In this document: positions 1 to 8,522 of the stretch, piece after piece
How positions within the stretch are numbered: the first letter of the stretch is position 1
Layout: the number at the start of each line of letters is the position of its first letter
NCBI RefSeq assembly: GCF_029853675.1
Contig: NZ_CP122539.1
Span: forward strand, 1,109,001-1,173,000
DNA from: Tenacibaculum tangerinum
GTDB taxonomy: Bacteria > Bacteroidota > Bacteroidia > Flavobacteriales > Flavobacteriaceae
Length of the DNA stretch: 64,000 nt
Direction: 5' to 3'
Made by a program: the position numbers and the translations under genes
The notes under the pieces: model-generated
Told to the model about the DNA's origin: nothing
Seen by the model: only the letters and a program-made list of their open reading frames with translations
The model's database searches: none

Positions 1-228
1 TTCTTTAGCTCTATCAATAGCTATTTGCTCAACGATATCAACTATCTCACAACCACCGTAATAGCGTTTACCTGGGTATCCTTCGGCATATTTATTAGTT
101 AAAACGGATCCTTGTGCTTCCATTACTTGGTCGCTAACAAAATTTTCAGAAGCAATCAACTCTAAACCGTGTAGTTGACGTTCTTTTTCCTCTTGAATTA
201 AATCAAATATTTGATGATCTTTTTGCAT
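1..228 (-). CDS. glyA: Serine hydroxymethyltransferase, N-terminal 76 residues (partial)
   Basis: The minus strand reads in frame from an ATG at 226-228 to the window edge. The N-terminus is typical of SHMT: after about 25 residues it carries [12 protein letters not shown], followed by [19 protein letters not shown], the substrate/folate-binding start of the family. The enzyme is a cytosolic PLP protein that interconverts serine and glycine and loads tetrahydrofolate with one-carbon units. The PLP lysine lies outside the window. The gene is divergent from the fumarylacetoacetase gene, with 168 bp between the two starts. Identity is secure; only the 5' part can be described. Confidence 0.95.
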   Translation of the reverse strand, partial: MQKDHQIFDLIQEEKERQLHGLELIASENFVSDQVMEAQGSVLTNKYAEGYPGKRYYGGCEIVDIVEQIAIDRAKE

Positions 229-396
229 GTTGTGTGTTGTTACATAAAGTAGCCAAAAGTACTAATTTTATTATTGAAATTATATGTATTTTACAAGAAG
301 TACCTACAAAAATACTTTAGCATTTTTTTTACTCATCTTTTTGGGGTAAATTGAAAAAAATATGTAGGTTTGATGAAAATATAACAAAAACGATAA

Positions 397-1674
397 ATGG
401 AAATAACTGCTAATAACCCGAATAGAAAGTCTTGGTTAACCGTAGCTGAAAACTCAGATTTCCCTATTCAAAATATACCTTTTGGGGTTTTTCTTACTAA
501 AGACCATATTGTAACGATTGGTACAAGAATTGGTGATTATGCGATTGATTTAGGCGCCTTACATCAATTAGGATATTTTGATGGAATTCCGTTAACCGAT
601 GATATTTTCTTACAAGATACCTTAAACGATTTTATTGCTGATGGTCGCAAAACATGGCGCTTGGTTCGTAATAGAATCGCCGATATTTTTGATGTAAAAA
701 ATAGTAAGCTACGAGATAATGCCGAACATAAAGAAAAGATAATCTTTAGAATGGATGAAGTTGAAATGCAACTTCCTGTTTCTGTAGGAGATTATACCGA
801 TTTTTATGCTAGTAAAGAGCATGCAACTAATGTAGGAAGCTTGTTTAGAGACCCTGAAAATGCCTTGCTGCCAAACTGGTTACAAATTCCTATTGGATAC
901 CACGGAAGAAGTTCTTCAATCATACCGTCTGGGACTCCTATTCGCCGCCCAATGGGGCAACAACGCCCTAACGAAGGAGAAACTACCCCAAACTTTGGTC
1001 CTTCAAAATTATTAGATTTTGAATTAGAAATGGCATTTATCACTACCGTTGCTAACGATTTAGGAGAACGAATTCCTATTGAGGAAGCTGAAGAATATAT
1101 CTTCGGATTGGTATTGTTTAATGATTGGTCTGCTCGCGATATTCAGGCTTGGGAATACGTGCCTTTAGGCCCCTTTTTAGGGAAGAGTTTCGCTTCAACA
1201 ATTTCTCCTTGGATTGTAACTTTAGACGCACTTGAGCCTTTTAGAGTTGACAACCCTAAGCAAGTTTATGAACCATTACCTTACTTGAAAAAAGAAGGAA
1301 AAGACAGTTACGATATTAATTTACAAATGGCTATTCAACCAGAAGGAAAAGAAGAAACTGTGGTTTGTAACTCTAACTTTAAGTATATGTATTGGACTAT
1401 GGTACAACAATTAACGCATCATACGGTAAATGGATGTCCTGTAAATGCAGGCGATATGATGGGTAGTGGTACTATTTCTGGACCCACTCAAGATAGCTTT
1501 GGGTCAATGTTAGAATTAACTTGGAGAGGTCAGAACCCTATCAAAATGAATGACGGTAGTGAGCGTAAATTCATCAATGATTACGATACCGTTATTATGC
1601 GTGGTTACTGTAAAAACGAAAAAGTTCGTATTGGTTTTGGTGAATGTTCTGGTAAAATATTACCCGCCAAATAA
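397..1674 (+). CDS. fahA: Fumarylacetoacetase
   Basis: 425 residues, the usual length for the family. It hydrolyses fumarylacetoacetate to fumarate and acetoacetate, the last step of tyrosine and phenylalanine breakdown. An N-terminal SH3-like domain (about 1-120) is followed by the catalytic FAH domain. The segment DYTDFYASKEHATNVG (about 132-146) carries the expected active-site His142, and the acidic metal-ligand segment DFELEMAF and the NDWSARDIQAWEYVPLGPF block follow. The ATG at 397 gives the expected N-terminus. The gene stands alone and ends at a strong bidirectional hairpin. No other tyrosine-catabolism gene is next to it. Confidence 0.95.
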   Translation: MEITANNPNRKSWLTVAENSDFPIQNIPFGVFLTKDHIVTIGTRIGDYAIDLGALHQLGYFDGIPLTDDIFLQDTLNDFIADGRKTWRLVRNRIADIFDVKNSKLRDNAEHKEKIIFRMDEVEMQLPVSVGDYTDFYASKEHATNVGSLFRDPENALLPNWLQIPIGYHGRSSSIIPSGTPIRRPMGQQRPNEGETTPNFGPSKLLDFELEMAFITTVANDLGERIPIEEAEEYIFGLVLFNDWSARDIQAWEYVPLGPFLGKSFASTISPWIVTLDALEPFRVDNPKQVYEPLPYLKKEGKDSYDINLQMAIQPEGKEETVVCNSNFKYMYWTMVQQLTHHTVNGCPVNAGDMMGSGTISGPTQDSFGSMLELTWRGQNPIKMNDGSERKFINDYDTVIMRGYCKNEKVRIGFGECSGKILPAK

Positions 1675-1693
1675 GCACTAAGTATAGTATAAT

Positions 1694-1723
1694 AAAAAAC
1701 CAGTTCTCGAGAACTGGTTTTTT
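1694..1723. terminator. Bidirectional terminator hairpin
   Basis: A perfect inverted repeat with an A-run on the left and a T-run on the right (stem ACCAGTTCTC / GAGAACTGGT) sits between the convergent genes ending at 1674 and 1754. It can terminate both transcripts. Confidence 0.85.
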
Positions 1724-1753
1724 ATTATACTTATTTTTGGCATCATAGCCATT

Positions 1754-3310
1754 TTAATCTTCTTCTGGAGGTGGATGTCCATGAATCTGCTCATACACTT
1801 CATCAAAATTACTACGTAAATAACTATTCAACTTTTTACGATAATCGTCTTGCAACCACTCAATGAAGTTGTGTGTACTTTTCGCGATACATTTAGAATA
1901 CCTAAAAATCCTATCGTCAATCTCCCCTCCTAGTTTTTTTGCTAAAATCAATGCATCAAAAACATCTTCACTGTTTTCAACACACATCTTAGCATGATGC
2001 TCAATTGATTTTTCTAAGACTCTTTTTGAAGATTCACCACTTTGAATCGTATCTCTGTATACTTTTTTAATATCGAAATACAAATCTTCAGTATTCGAAA
2101 ATTCAGCCTTTATTTCTGCTGGCAACTCATATCTAAAGTCACTCTCAATTTCTTCATCCGATAACAAACTATCTAAGTAAAAATTCGGGGATCTAAACAT
2201 TTTTTGCCAGTCTAAATCAGCTCCCCAAGGACCAAAACGATGGAAGTTATTTCCTAAATCAATTACATTAAATTCAGATTTTCCAGGTAAAATACGAGAA
2301 CCTCTACCAATCATCTGATAATAAAGTGTTAGCGATTTCGTAGCTCGATTCAGTATAATCGACTCTACAGTTGGCTCGTCGAACCCTGTTGTTAAAATAC
2401 TAACCGACGTAATAATGGCATTTGGCGTTTTATGAAACCATTTTAAAATAAAATCACGTTCTTTTTTAGTGTTTGTGTTATCTAAGTGTGCAATTGGGTA
2501 TCCTGCTCTCTTAAACGTATCAAATACGTGCAATGAGGTATTGATACCGTTGTTAAAAATTAGCGTTTTAGTTCCTTTTGCTCGTTCTTCATAAGCCTGT
2601 AAAAGCTTAGAAAGCATATCTGTATTTGTATATAAATCTTCTGAAGATTTTACGGTATAATCTCCATTTGCTCCTACTTCTAACGAAGTTAACCCTACAT
2701 TATAAGAGTAAATATTTGCCTTAGCTAAATATTCATTTTTAATTAAGGCTCCAATACTTTCTCCATCAATAAGTTCATCGTAGTTATCCTTCATAGGAAG
2801 CTTAATATTTGAACTTAAAGGGGTAGCTGTAACTCCAAGTATAAAAGAACTATCGAAAAACTTAAACAGTTTCGTAAACGAATTGTAGTGAGCCTCGTCA
2901 ATAATTACCAAACCTACGTCAGATATATCTAACATATCGTCATTCAAGCGATTGTTTAAGGTTTCTACCATCGCTACGAAGCAATCAAATTCATCTTGAT
3001 CGTCTAGGCTTGCCTTACTATCGATAATTTTATTCACCACATTAAACTCCTTCAACATTTTTGCCGTTTGTTTACACAGTTCTATTCGGTGCGTCATTAT
3101 CAACACTTTTTTCTGATAATGTTTTAAATATTGACGGGTGATTTCAGAGAAAATAACTGTCTTTCCTCCTCCTGTAGGTAGTTGATAAAGTAGGTGGTAA
3201 TTTTCGGGGGCATTCTCAAAACTTTTAAAAATTTTGTGCAATGCTTCTTTTTGATAATCGTATAGATTTTTCCCTTTCTTTTGTTGTGAAGTGGTTGTGT
3301 CGTTACTCAA
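1754..3310 (-). CDS. DEAD/DEAH box superfamily 2 helicase
   Basis: 518 residues. Helicase motif I is PTGGGKT (45-51). Motif II is IIDEAH, motif III appears as VTATP and motif VI as QMIGRGSR, so both RecA-like lobes of an SF2 ATPase are present. The layout resembles the RadD/YejH and type III restriction helicase groups, but there is no nuclease domain and the C-terminal 130 residues are unassigned. It probably acts on DNA or RNA in the cytoplasm; the substrate cannot be told from sequence. It lies downstream of ytxJ on the same strand, with a 70 bp gap. Confidence 0.8.
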   Translation of the reverse strand: MSNDTTTSQQKKGKNLYDYQKEALHKIFKSFENAPENYHLLYQLPTGGGKTVIFSEITRQYLKHYQKKVLIMTHRIELCKQTAKMLKEFNVVNKIIDSKASLDDQDEFDCFVAMVETLNNRLNDDMLDISDVGLVIIDEAHYNSFTKLFKFFDSSFILGVTATPLSSNIKLPMKDNYDELIDGESIGALIKNEYLAKANIYSYNVGLTSLEVGANGDYTVKSSEDLYTNTDMLSKLLQAYEERAKGTKTLIFNNGINTSLHVFDTFKRAGYPIAHLDNTNTKKERDFILKWFHKTPNAIITSVSILTTGFDEPTVESIILNRATKSLTLYYQMIGRGSRILPGKSEFNVIDLGNNFHRFGPWGADLDWQKMFRSPNFYLDSLLSDEEIESDFRYELPAEIKAEFSNTEDLYFDIKKVYRDTIQSGESSKRVLEKSIEHHAKMCVENSEDVFDALILAKKLGGEIDDRIFRYSKCIAKSTHNFIEWLQDDYRKKLNSYLRSNFDEVYEQIHGHPPPEED

Positions 3311-3380
3311 ATCTCTATAATTTTGAAATGCGCAAAAATACGAGGTATTTAAGGAAATTCCATTAAAATTGGCATCTTTT

Positions 3381-3773
3381 TTAGATTTTTTTCAGATCAA
3401 TACGGGCAATATCATAATGAGAAGCATGCGAAATTACTTCTCTGTTTTTAATTACCAACAACTGAGGAGATTGGTGTAAAACCTGAAATGTATACCCGAT
3501 TTCATTAGAAATATCTCTATAATTAAGCAAGTCGAGATAATATACTTTAAAATCTTTAAGCTCCTCATCAAAACTACTTATAAAACGTTTAATTACCATA
3601 CTGCTTATACCGCATCTTGTTGAATGTTTAAAAATAGCAACTGGTTCTTTCTCAGATATTTTTTTTATCTCTTCTATCTGCTCCAACGAGGTTAATGGAA
3701 TCCAATTAATAAATGATTCCTCCTCTTTTTTACTAGTATTTTTCTTTCCAAAAAAACTATCAAAAACTCCCAT
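3381..3773 (-). CDS. ytxJ: Bacillithiol system redox-active protein YtxJ
   Basis: 130 residues with a thioredoxin-like fold. The segment IFKHSTRCGISSMV carries the single redox cysteine in a TRCGIS context, as in the YtxJ family, and LHQSPQLLVI supplies the cis-proline loop. Members are thought to reduce bacillithiolated proteins (monothiol bacilliredoxin), and Bacteroidota commonly make bacillithiol. The gene is divergent from clpB, fitting a stress context, although nothing in the sequence shows shared control. Confidence 0.85.
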   Translation of the reverse strand: MGVFDSFFGKKNTSKKEEESFINWIPLTSLEQIEEIKKISEKEPVAIFKHSTRCGISSMVIKRFISSFDEELKDFKVYYLDLLNYRDISNEIGYTFQVLHQSPQLLVIKNREVISHASHYDIARIDLKKI

Positions 3774-3882
3774 AAATTACTTAATTTAATAGCACTATTA
3801 TTTTTAACCACTCCAAAACAGTCAAAAAGTCACTTATTTTTAAATTTTAAAGACAAAATGTCGCTTATTTAGAAAAAAAATC

Positions 3883-3900
3883 AATTGGTATTGAATTTGA
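3883..3900 (+). promoter_or_regulatory. Candidate heat-shock promoter element upstream of clpB
   Basis: AATTGGTATTGAATTTGA lies 28 bases before the clpB ATG. An almost identical block (same AATTGGTATT, three variable bases, TTTGA) occurs before the hsp20 gene at 6611-6628. Similar placement before two chaperone genes suggests shared transcriptional control. Its role is inferred, not shown. Confidence 0.5.
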
Positions 3901-3928
3901 CTTTTAGAGATAAAAAAATAAAAACGAT

Positions 3929-6532
3929 ATGAATTTTAACAATTATACAATAAAATCACAAGAAACCATACAACAAGCGCAACAATTAGCGCAAAGTTAT
4001 GGTCACAACCTTATAGAAAATGAACACATTTTTAAAGCTTTATTTTTAGTCGATGAAAATGTGCTTCCTTTCATTTTAAAGAAACTCAATATTAATATTG
4101 AGGTTATACAACAAGTAGTAGATAAGCAATTAGAGAGTTTTCCTAAAGTTACGGGTGCTGATTTAATGCTTTCTCGTGAAGCAAATAAAACACTGAATGA
4201 AGCCGCTATCATCGCCAAAAAAATGAACGATGAATACGTATCTATTGAACACCTAATCTTGGCTATTTTCAAATCGAAAAGTCAAATAGCACAGGTATTA
4301 AAAGATCAAGGAGTTTCTGAGAAAAATTTGCAAGCAGCCATTGAAGAGTTGCGCAAAGGAAACCGTGTAACATCGCAAAGTGCCGAAGAAACGTACAACT
4401 CTTTAAACAAGTATGCTAAAAACTTAAACCAATTAGCACAAGACGGAAAATTAGACCCCGTAATTGGTCGCGACGAAGAAATTAGACGTTTATTACAAAT
4501 TTTATCTCGTAGAACCAAGAACAATCCAATTCTAGTTGGTGAACCTGGTACAGGTAAAACGGCGATTGCTGAAGGTTTGGCTCATCGAATTATCCGTGGT
4601 GATGTTCCTGAAAATCTAAAGGATAAACAAATTTTTTCTTTAGATATGGGGGCATTGATTGCAGGTGCAAAATATAAAGGTGAATTTGAAGAGCGTTTGA
4701 AATCTGTCGTAAAAGAAGTTACAACATCCGAAGGAGACATCGTATTATTTATTGATGAGATTCACACGCTAGTAGGTGCTGGAGGCGGGCAAGGAGCCAT
4801 GGATGCTGCGAATATCTTAAAGCCAGCTTTAGCTCGTGGAGAATTGAGAGCTATTGGAGCTACTACCTTAGATGAGTACCAAAAGTATTTTGAAAAGGAT
4901 AAGGCTTTAGAGCGTCGTTTTCAAAAAGTACTGGTAGATGAACCGGATACAGAAAGTGCTATTTCTATTTTACGTGGTATTAAAGATAAATATGAAACAC
5001 ACCATAAAGTTCGTATAAAAGACGAAGCTATTATTGGCGCCGTAGAATTATCACAACGCTATATTACCAACCGTTTTTTGCCAGACAAGGCGATTGATTT
5101 AATGGACGAAGCTGCTTCTAAATTACGTATGGAAATTAATTCTAAACCAGAAGAATTAGACGTACTTGACCGTAAAATTATGCAGCTAGAGATTGAAATT
5201 GAAGCAATTAAACGTGAAAATGATGAAACTAAGTTAAAATCTTTAAATGCTGATTTAGCTAATTTAAAAGAAGAGCGTAATGAAATCAATGCAAAATGGC
5301 AATCTGAGAAAAGTGTAGTAGATACGATTCAGAACTTAAAAACGGATATTGAAAACTACAAACACGAAGCTGAAAAAGCGGAACGTAATGGTGATTATGG
5401 TAAAGTAGCTGAATTGCGCTACGGAAAAATAAAAGAAGCGCAAGAAGCACTTGACAAACAACAAGAAATTTTAGCAAGTCAACAAGAAAACTCTTTAATT
5501 AAAGAAGAAGTTACCTATGACGATATTGCTGAAGTTGTAGCAAAATGGACCGGGGTTCCTGTGACTAAAATGTTACAATCAGAGCGTGAAAAGTTATTAA
5601 AATTAGAAGACGAACTACACAAACGTGTCGTTGGTCAAGAAGAAGCTATTGAAGCGGTTTCAGATGCCGTTCGTCGTTCAAGATCTGGTTTGCAAAATCC
5701 TAATAAGCCTATTGGTTCGTTCTTGTTCTTGGGAACAACAGGAGTTGGTAAAACAGAATTAGCGAAAGCGCTTGCTGAGTATTTATTTGACGATGAAAAT
5801 GCCATGACGCGTATTGACATGAGTGAATATCAAGAGCGTCACTCAGTAAGTAGATTGGTGGGAGCACCTCCAGGATATGTTGGTTATGATGAAGGTGGAC
5901 AATTAACAGAGGCTGTTAGAAGAAAACCCTATTCAGTAGTGTTATTAGATGAGATTGAAAAGGCACATCCCGATACATTTAATATCTTATTGCAAGTATT
6001 AGATGAAGGTAGATTGACTGATAATAAAGGACGTGTTGCCGATTTTAAAAACACTATTATTATCATGACCTCTAATATGGGAAGCCATATTATTCAAGAG
6101 AAGTTCGATAATATGAAAGGAGATATTTATACGACCCTTGATTTAGCAAAAACAGAAGTTTTAGGGCTATTGAAACAATCGGTAAGACCTGAATTCTTGA
6201 ATAGAATTGACGATATTATCATGTTCACTCCATTATCAGAAGATAACATTAAAGAAATTGTAAAACTACAACTGAATAGTGTTAAAAAGATGATTGCGCA
6301 GCAAAATATTACATTTGATGCGACCGATGAAGCTATAGATTACTTAGCGGCAAAAGGGTATCAACCAGAGTTTGGTGCACGCCCTGTAAAACGGGTTATT
6401 CAAAAAGAGGTTTTAAATCAATTGTCTAAAGAAATTCTATCAGGAAGAGTAACTACCGATAGCATTATTTTACTCGATGCTTTTGATGACGAACTGGTAT
6501 TTAGAAATCAATCTGATTTAGTTAACAATTAA
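3929..6532 (+). CDS. clpB: ATP-dependent chaperone ClpB
   Basis: 867 residues, the family's usual length. In order: the Clp N-domain repeats (about 1-145), AAA+ module 1 with Walker A GEPGTGKT (about 204-211) and DEIH, the long coiled-coil M-domain (about 405-525), and AAA+ module 2 with Walker A GTTGVGKT (about 601-608), Walker B VVLLDEIEKAH and GAPPGYVGYDEGG pore-loop region. With DnaK it pulls proteins out of aggregates after heat stress in the cytosol. The M-domain distinguishes it from ClpA and ClpC. It is followed by its own strong terminator and then hsp20, with which it shares a putative promoter motif. Confidence 0.98.
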   Translation: MNFNNYTIKSQETIQQAQQLAQSYGHNLIENEHIFKALFLVDENVLPFILKKLNINIEVIQQVVDKQLESFPKVTGADLMLSREANKTLNEAAIIAKKMNDEYVSIEHLILAIFKSKSQIAQVLKDQGVSEKNLQAAIEELRKGNRVTSQSAEETYNSLNKYAKNLNQLAQDGKLDPVIGRDEEIRRLLQILSRRTKNNPILVGEPGTGKTAIAEGLAHRIIRGDVPENLKDKQIFSLDMGALIAGAKYKGEFEERLKSVVKEVTTSEGDIVLFIDEIHTLVGAGGGQGAMDAANILKPALARGELRAIGATTLDEYQKYFEKDKALERRFQKVLVDEPDTESAISILRGIKDKYETHHKVRIKDEAIIGAVELSQRYITNRFLPDKAIDLMDEAASKLRMEINSKPEELDVLDRKIMQLEIEIEAIKRENDETKLKSLNADLANLKEERNEINAKWQSEKSVVDTIQNLKTDIENYKHEAEKAERNGDYGKVAELRYGKIKEAQEALDKQQEILASQQENSLIKEEVTYDDIAEVVAKWTGVPVTKMLQSEREKLLKLEDELHKRVVGQEEAIEAVSDAVRRSRSGLQNPNKPIGSFLFLGTTGVGKTELAKALAEYLFDDENAMTRIDMSEYQERHSVSRLVGAPPGYVGYDEGGQLTEAVRRKPYSVVLLDEIEKAHPDTFNILLQVLDEGRLTDNKGRVADFKNTIIIMTSNMGSHIIQEKFDNMKGDIYTTLDLAKTEVLGLLKQSVRPEFLNRIDDIIMFTPLSEDNIKEIVKLQLNSVKKMIAQQNITFDATDEAIDYLAAKGYQPEFGARPVKRVIQKEVLNQLSKEILSGRVTTDSIILLDAFDDELVFRNQSDLVNN

Positions 6533-6563
6533 AAACACTTAAATAATTGTTAATCAATAAGTA

Positions 6564-6609
6564 AAGTGACATTTTTTCATTAGAATTAGTGAAAAAATGT
6601 CACTTTTTT
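6564..6609 (+). terminator. Rho-independent terminator of clpB
   Basis: A perfect 16-base inverted repeat (arm AAGTGACATTTTTTCA, loop TTAGAATTAG) is followed by a T-run, 31 bases after the clpB stop. It separates clpB from hsp20 transcription, so hsp20 needs its own promoter. Confidence 0.9.
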
Positions 6610-6610
6610 G

Positions 6611-6628
6611 AATTGGTATTTTTTTTGA
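6611..6628 (+). promoter_or_regulatory. Candidate heat-shock promoter element upstream of hsp20
   Basis: AATTGGTATTTTTTTTGA, 44 bases before the hsp20 ATG, matches the block before clpB at 3883-3900 except in the three central positions. The match continues loosely into a TATAG/TTTAG tail. Confidence 0.5.
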
Positions 6629-6672
6629 ACTATAGCATTCAAATTAATGTTTAATTTAAAAAATGTAAAGTT

Positions 6673-7101
6673 ATGTTATTAAAAAGAACTGATTTTCCAA
6701 CGTTACCAAATGTCTTTAATGATTTTTTTAGAGACTGGTCAACTTTAAATTTCTCAGATACAAATACTACCTTACCAGCTGTAAACATAAAAGAAAATGA
6801 AAATGAATTTACAGTTGATGTAGCTGCCCCTGGCATGAACAAGGAAGATTTTCAAGTAAATCTTGAAAATGATGTATTAACTATTTCTTCTGAAAAACAA
6901 GAGAATAAAGAAGATACAAACGATAACTATACTCGAAAAGAATACAGTTACATGTCGTTTAAAAGAAGTTTTACATTACCTAAAGGAATTGTTGATAGTG
7001 AAAAAATTACAGCTACCTACAAAAATGGGGAGCTAAAAATTAGCATTCCTAAATTAGAAGTAGTAAAACCCAAGCCAGCAAAACTAATTACGGTTGAGTA
7101 A
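6673..7101 (+). CDS. Hsp20/alpha-crystallin family small heat-shock protein
   Basis: 142 residues. A short N-terminal arm (FNDFFRDW) is followed by the alpha-crystallin domain (about 38-128) with the family signature VDVAAPGMNKEDFQVNLENDVLTISSEK and a GELKISIPK end, then a short tail. Such proteins form oligomers that hold unfolding proteins for ClpB/DnaK. The position directly after clpB and the shared upstream motif support a common heat response. The ATG at 6673 fits the domain start. Confidence 0.93.
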   Translation: MLLKRTDFPTLPNVFNDFFRDWSTLNFSDTNTTLPAVNIKENENEFTVDVAAPGMNKEDFQVNLENDVLTISSEKQENKEDTNDNYTRKEYSYMSFKRSFTLPKGIVDSEKITATYKNGELKISIPKLEVVKPKPAKLITVE

Positions 7102-7122
7102 ACTGAGACAGTTAAACAATAA

Positions 7123-7153
7123 TACCGAGTGTTTTTATTTAAAACACTCGATA
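7123..7153. terminator. Bidirectional terminator between hsp20 and the lipoprotein gene
   Basis: Inverted repeat with arms CGAGTGTTTT and AAAACACTCG and a five-base loop, lying between the convergent genes ending at 7101 and 7180. Confidence 0.75.
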
Positions 7154-7179
7154 TTTTATATTTCTATCGTTATAAATAA

Positions 7180-7908
7180 CTACGAGCCAGTAACTGCAAT
7201 TTCTTCTAAAATGATTTCAGAAAGCTTTTTCAGTTTATCTTCTTCATACAACTTATCAATCGCATAAAAATCTACATTCTTATTTAAAGGTTTGTAATTA
7301 TTATAATCTACAAAACGGATTCCATTCACTACTTTTTCTTCTTTTATATCTCTAAAACGCACTCCGCCTCCATTCGTATGGTATTTATATGCTACATAAT
7401 CTAACTGAAAGTTATCTTTAGCAAACCAATAGATAAATACATCGTCAAAGTCTTCTCCTCCACCCTCTTCTGTAAAGGTAATTTTAACTTTATAATATTC
7501 TTTTCCTTTAATTGTAACAGGTTCTAGCAACTTCTTTTGAACCGCTTTATCATTTAGTCCAAATGGTACTACTGAAAAATAATGAACTGAATTTACCGAA
7601 TTGCTATAACGGTTTTTATCTTTTTCCAATAATTCTACCAAGCTATCGTTTACAAAACGTTTAAAACCATCATTCGATACTATATCTCTTATCTCTGAAG
7701 AATCATTCTTTATCACTCTAATCAATTCAAATACACCTCTGTTTCTAGTAGCTATGTAATGATTTTTCCTGAAGTTAAAAGAAATTGTCGCATTTTCTAT
7801 GGTATTCAATTTTGAATACTCTATTGACTTATCTATGATTTCTTGAGCAGTGAATTTTGGTTTGCATGAAACTATTAGTAAAAGTAGTAAAATATATAAA
7901 TATCGCAT
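7180..7908 (-). CDS. Outer-membrane/periplasmic lipoprotein, DUF6503-like
   Basis: 242 residues. A short hydrophobic signal ends in the lipobox VSCK (Cys15), so the mature protein should be lipid-anchored. The rest resembles the beta-rich DUF6503 family of Bacteroidota (LolA/outer-membrane lipoprotein-like fold): an N-terminal AQEIIDKSIEYS helix and a FRDIKEEKVVNGIRFVDYNNYK block near the C-terminus, where such proteins score a substrate-like beta-sheet. No enzymatic residues are recognisable. It stands alone between terminators. Confidence 0.65.
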   Translation of the reverse strand: MRYLYILLLLLIVSCKPKFTAQEIIDKSIEYSKLNTIENATISFNFRKNHYIATRNRGVFELIRVIKNDSSEIRDIVSNDGFKRFVNDSLVELLEKDKNRYSNSVNSVHYFSVVPFGLNDKAVQKKLLEPVTIKGKEYYKVKITFTEEGGGEDFDDVFIYWFAKDNFQLDYVAYKYHTNGGGVRFRDIKEEKVVNGIRFVDYNNYKPLNKNVDFYAIDKLYEEDKLKKLSEIILEEIAVTGS

Positions 7909-8045
7909 AGATTTTGGTTTGTATTCATCTTTAGTTTAGCAAACAAATTTAGGAGTATTTATGAACTTAACTTGTTAAGTTTAACACAAAAAATAGTATT
8001 AAAATCATAGCTTAATAATTTTATTTAACAACTTAAAAATATAGT

Positions 8046-8053
8046 TATATTTG
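8046..8053 (+). promoter_or_regulatory. Bacteroidota -7 promoter element before smpB
   Basis: TATATTTG matches the Bacteroidota TAnnTTTG consensus and lies 10 bases before the smpB ATG, implying a very short leader. No clear -33 TTG is visible. Confidence 0.45.
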
Positions 8054-8063
8054 TGTTCTATTT

Positions 8064-8522
8064 ATGCAAAAAAAGATCAACATACAGAATAAAAAAGCTC
8101 GATTTGAATACGAGATACTAGATAAATATACTGCGGGTATTCAACTTACAGGTACAGAGATTAAATCTATTCGGCAAAGCAAAGCTCGAATTACCGAAAG
8201 TTTTTGTGAATTTAATGATCGCGGAGAACTTTTTGTAGTAAACATGTATATTGAAGAATATGCTTTCGGAAACCATTATAACCATAAACCTAAGAGTGAG
8301 CGCCGTTTGTTATTAAACAAACGAGAATTAAAAAAACTTGAGAAAGAAGTTGAAGCTAAAGGAAGTACTATTGTGCCTTTACGCTTATTTATAAACGAAA
8401 ACGGATGGGCTAAATTAGACATCGCTCTTGCCAAAGGAAAGAAAACTCATGATAAAAGACAAACTATTAAAGATCGTGATAACAAACGAGATTTAGCTAG
8501 AATAAAAAAGTCTTTTAATTAA
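8064..8522 (+). CDS. smpB: SsrA-binding protein SmpB
   Basis: 152 residues, the normal length. The OB-fold core carries NKKARFEYEILDKYTAGIQLTGTEIKSIR and the family signature GNHYNHKPKSERRLLL, and the basic C-terminal tail GKKTHDKRQTIKDRDNKRDLARIKK mimics mRNA in the ribosome. It delivers tmRNA to stalled ribosomes for trans-translation. Its stop overlaps the next gene start (TAATG), suggesting coupled translation with the UbiA-like gene. The tmRNA gene itself is not in the window. Confidence 0.97.
   Translation: MQKKINIQNKKARFEYEILDKYTAGIQLTGTEIKSIRQSKARITESFCEFNDRGELFVVNMYIEEYAFGNHYNHKPKSERRLLLNKRELKKLEKEVEAKGSTIVPLRLFINENGWAKLDIALAKGKKTHDKRQTIKDRDNKRDLARIKKSFN

Noticed and set aside
1754..3310. 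Type III restriction helicase
   Set aside because: No nuclease domain, no methylase gene beside it, and its length is too short for a Res subunit.
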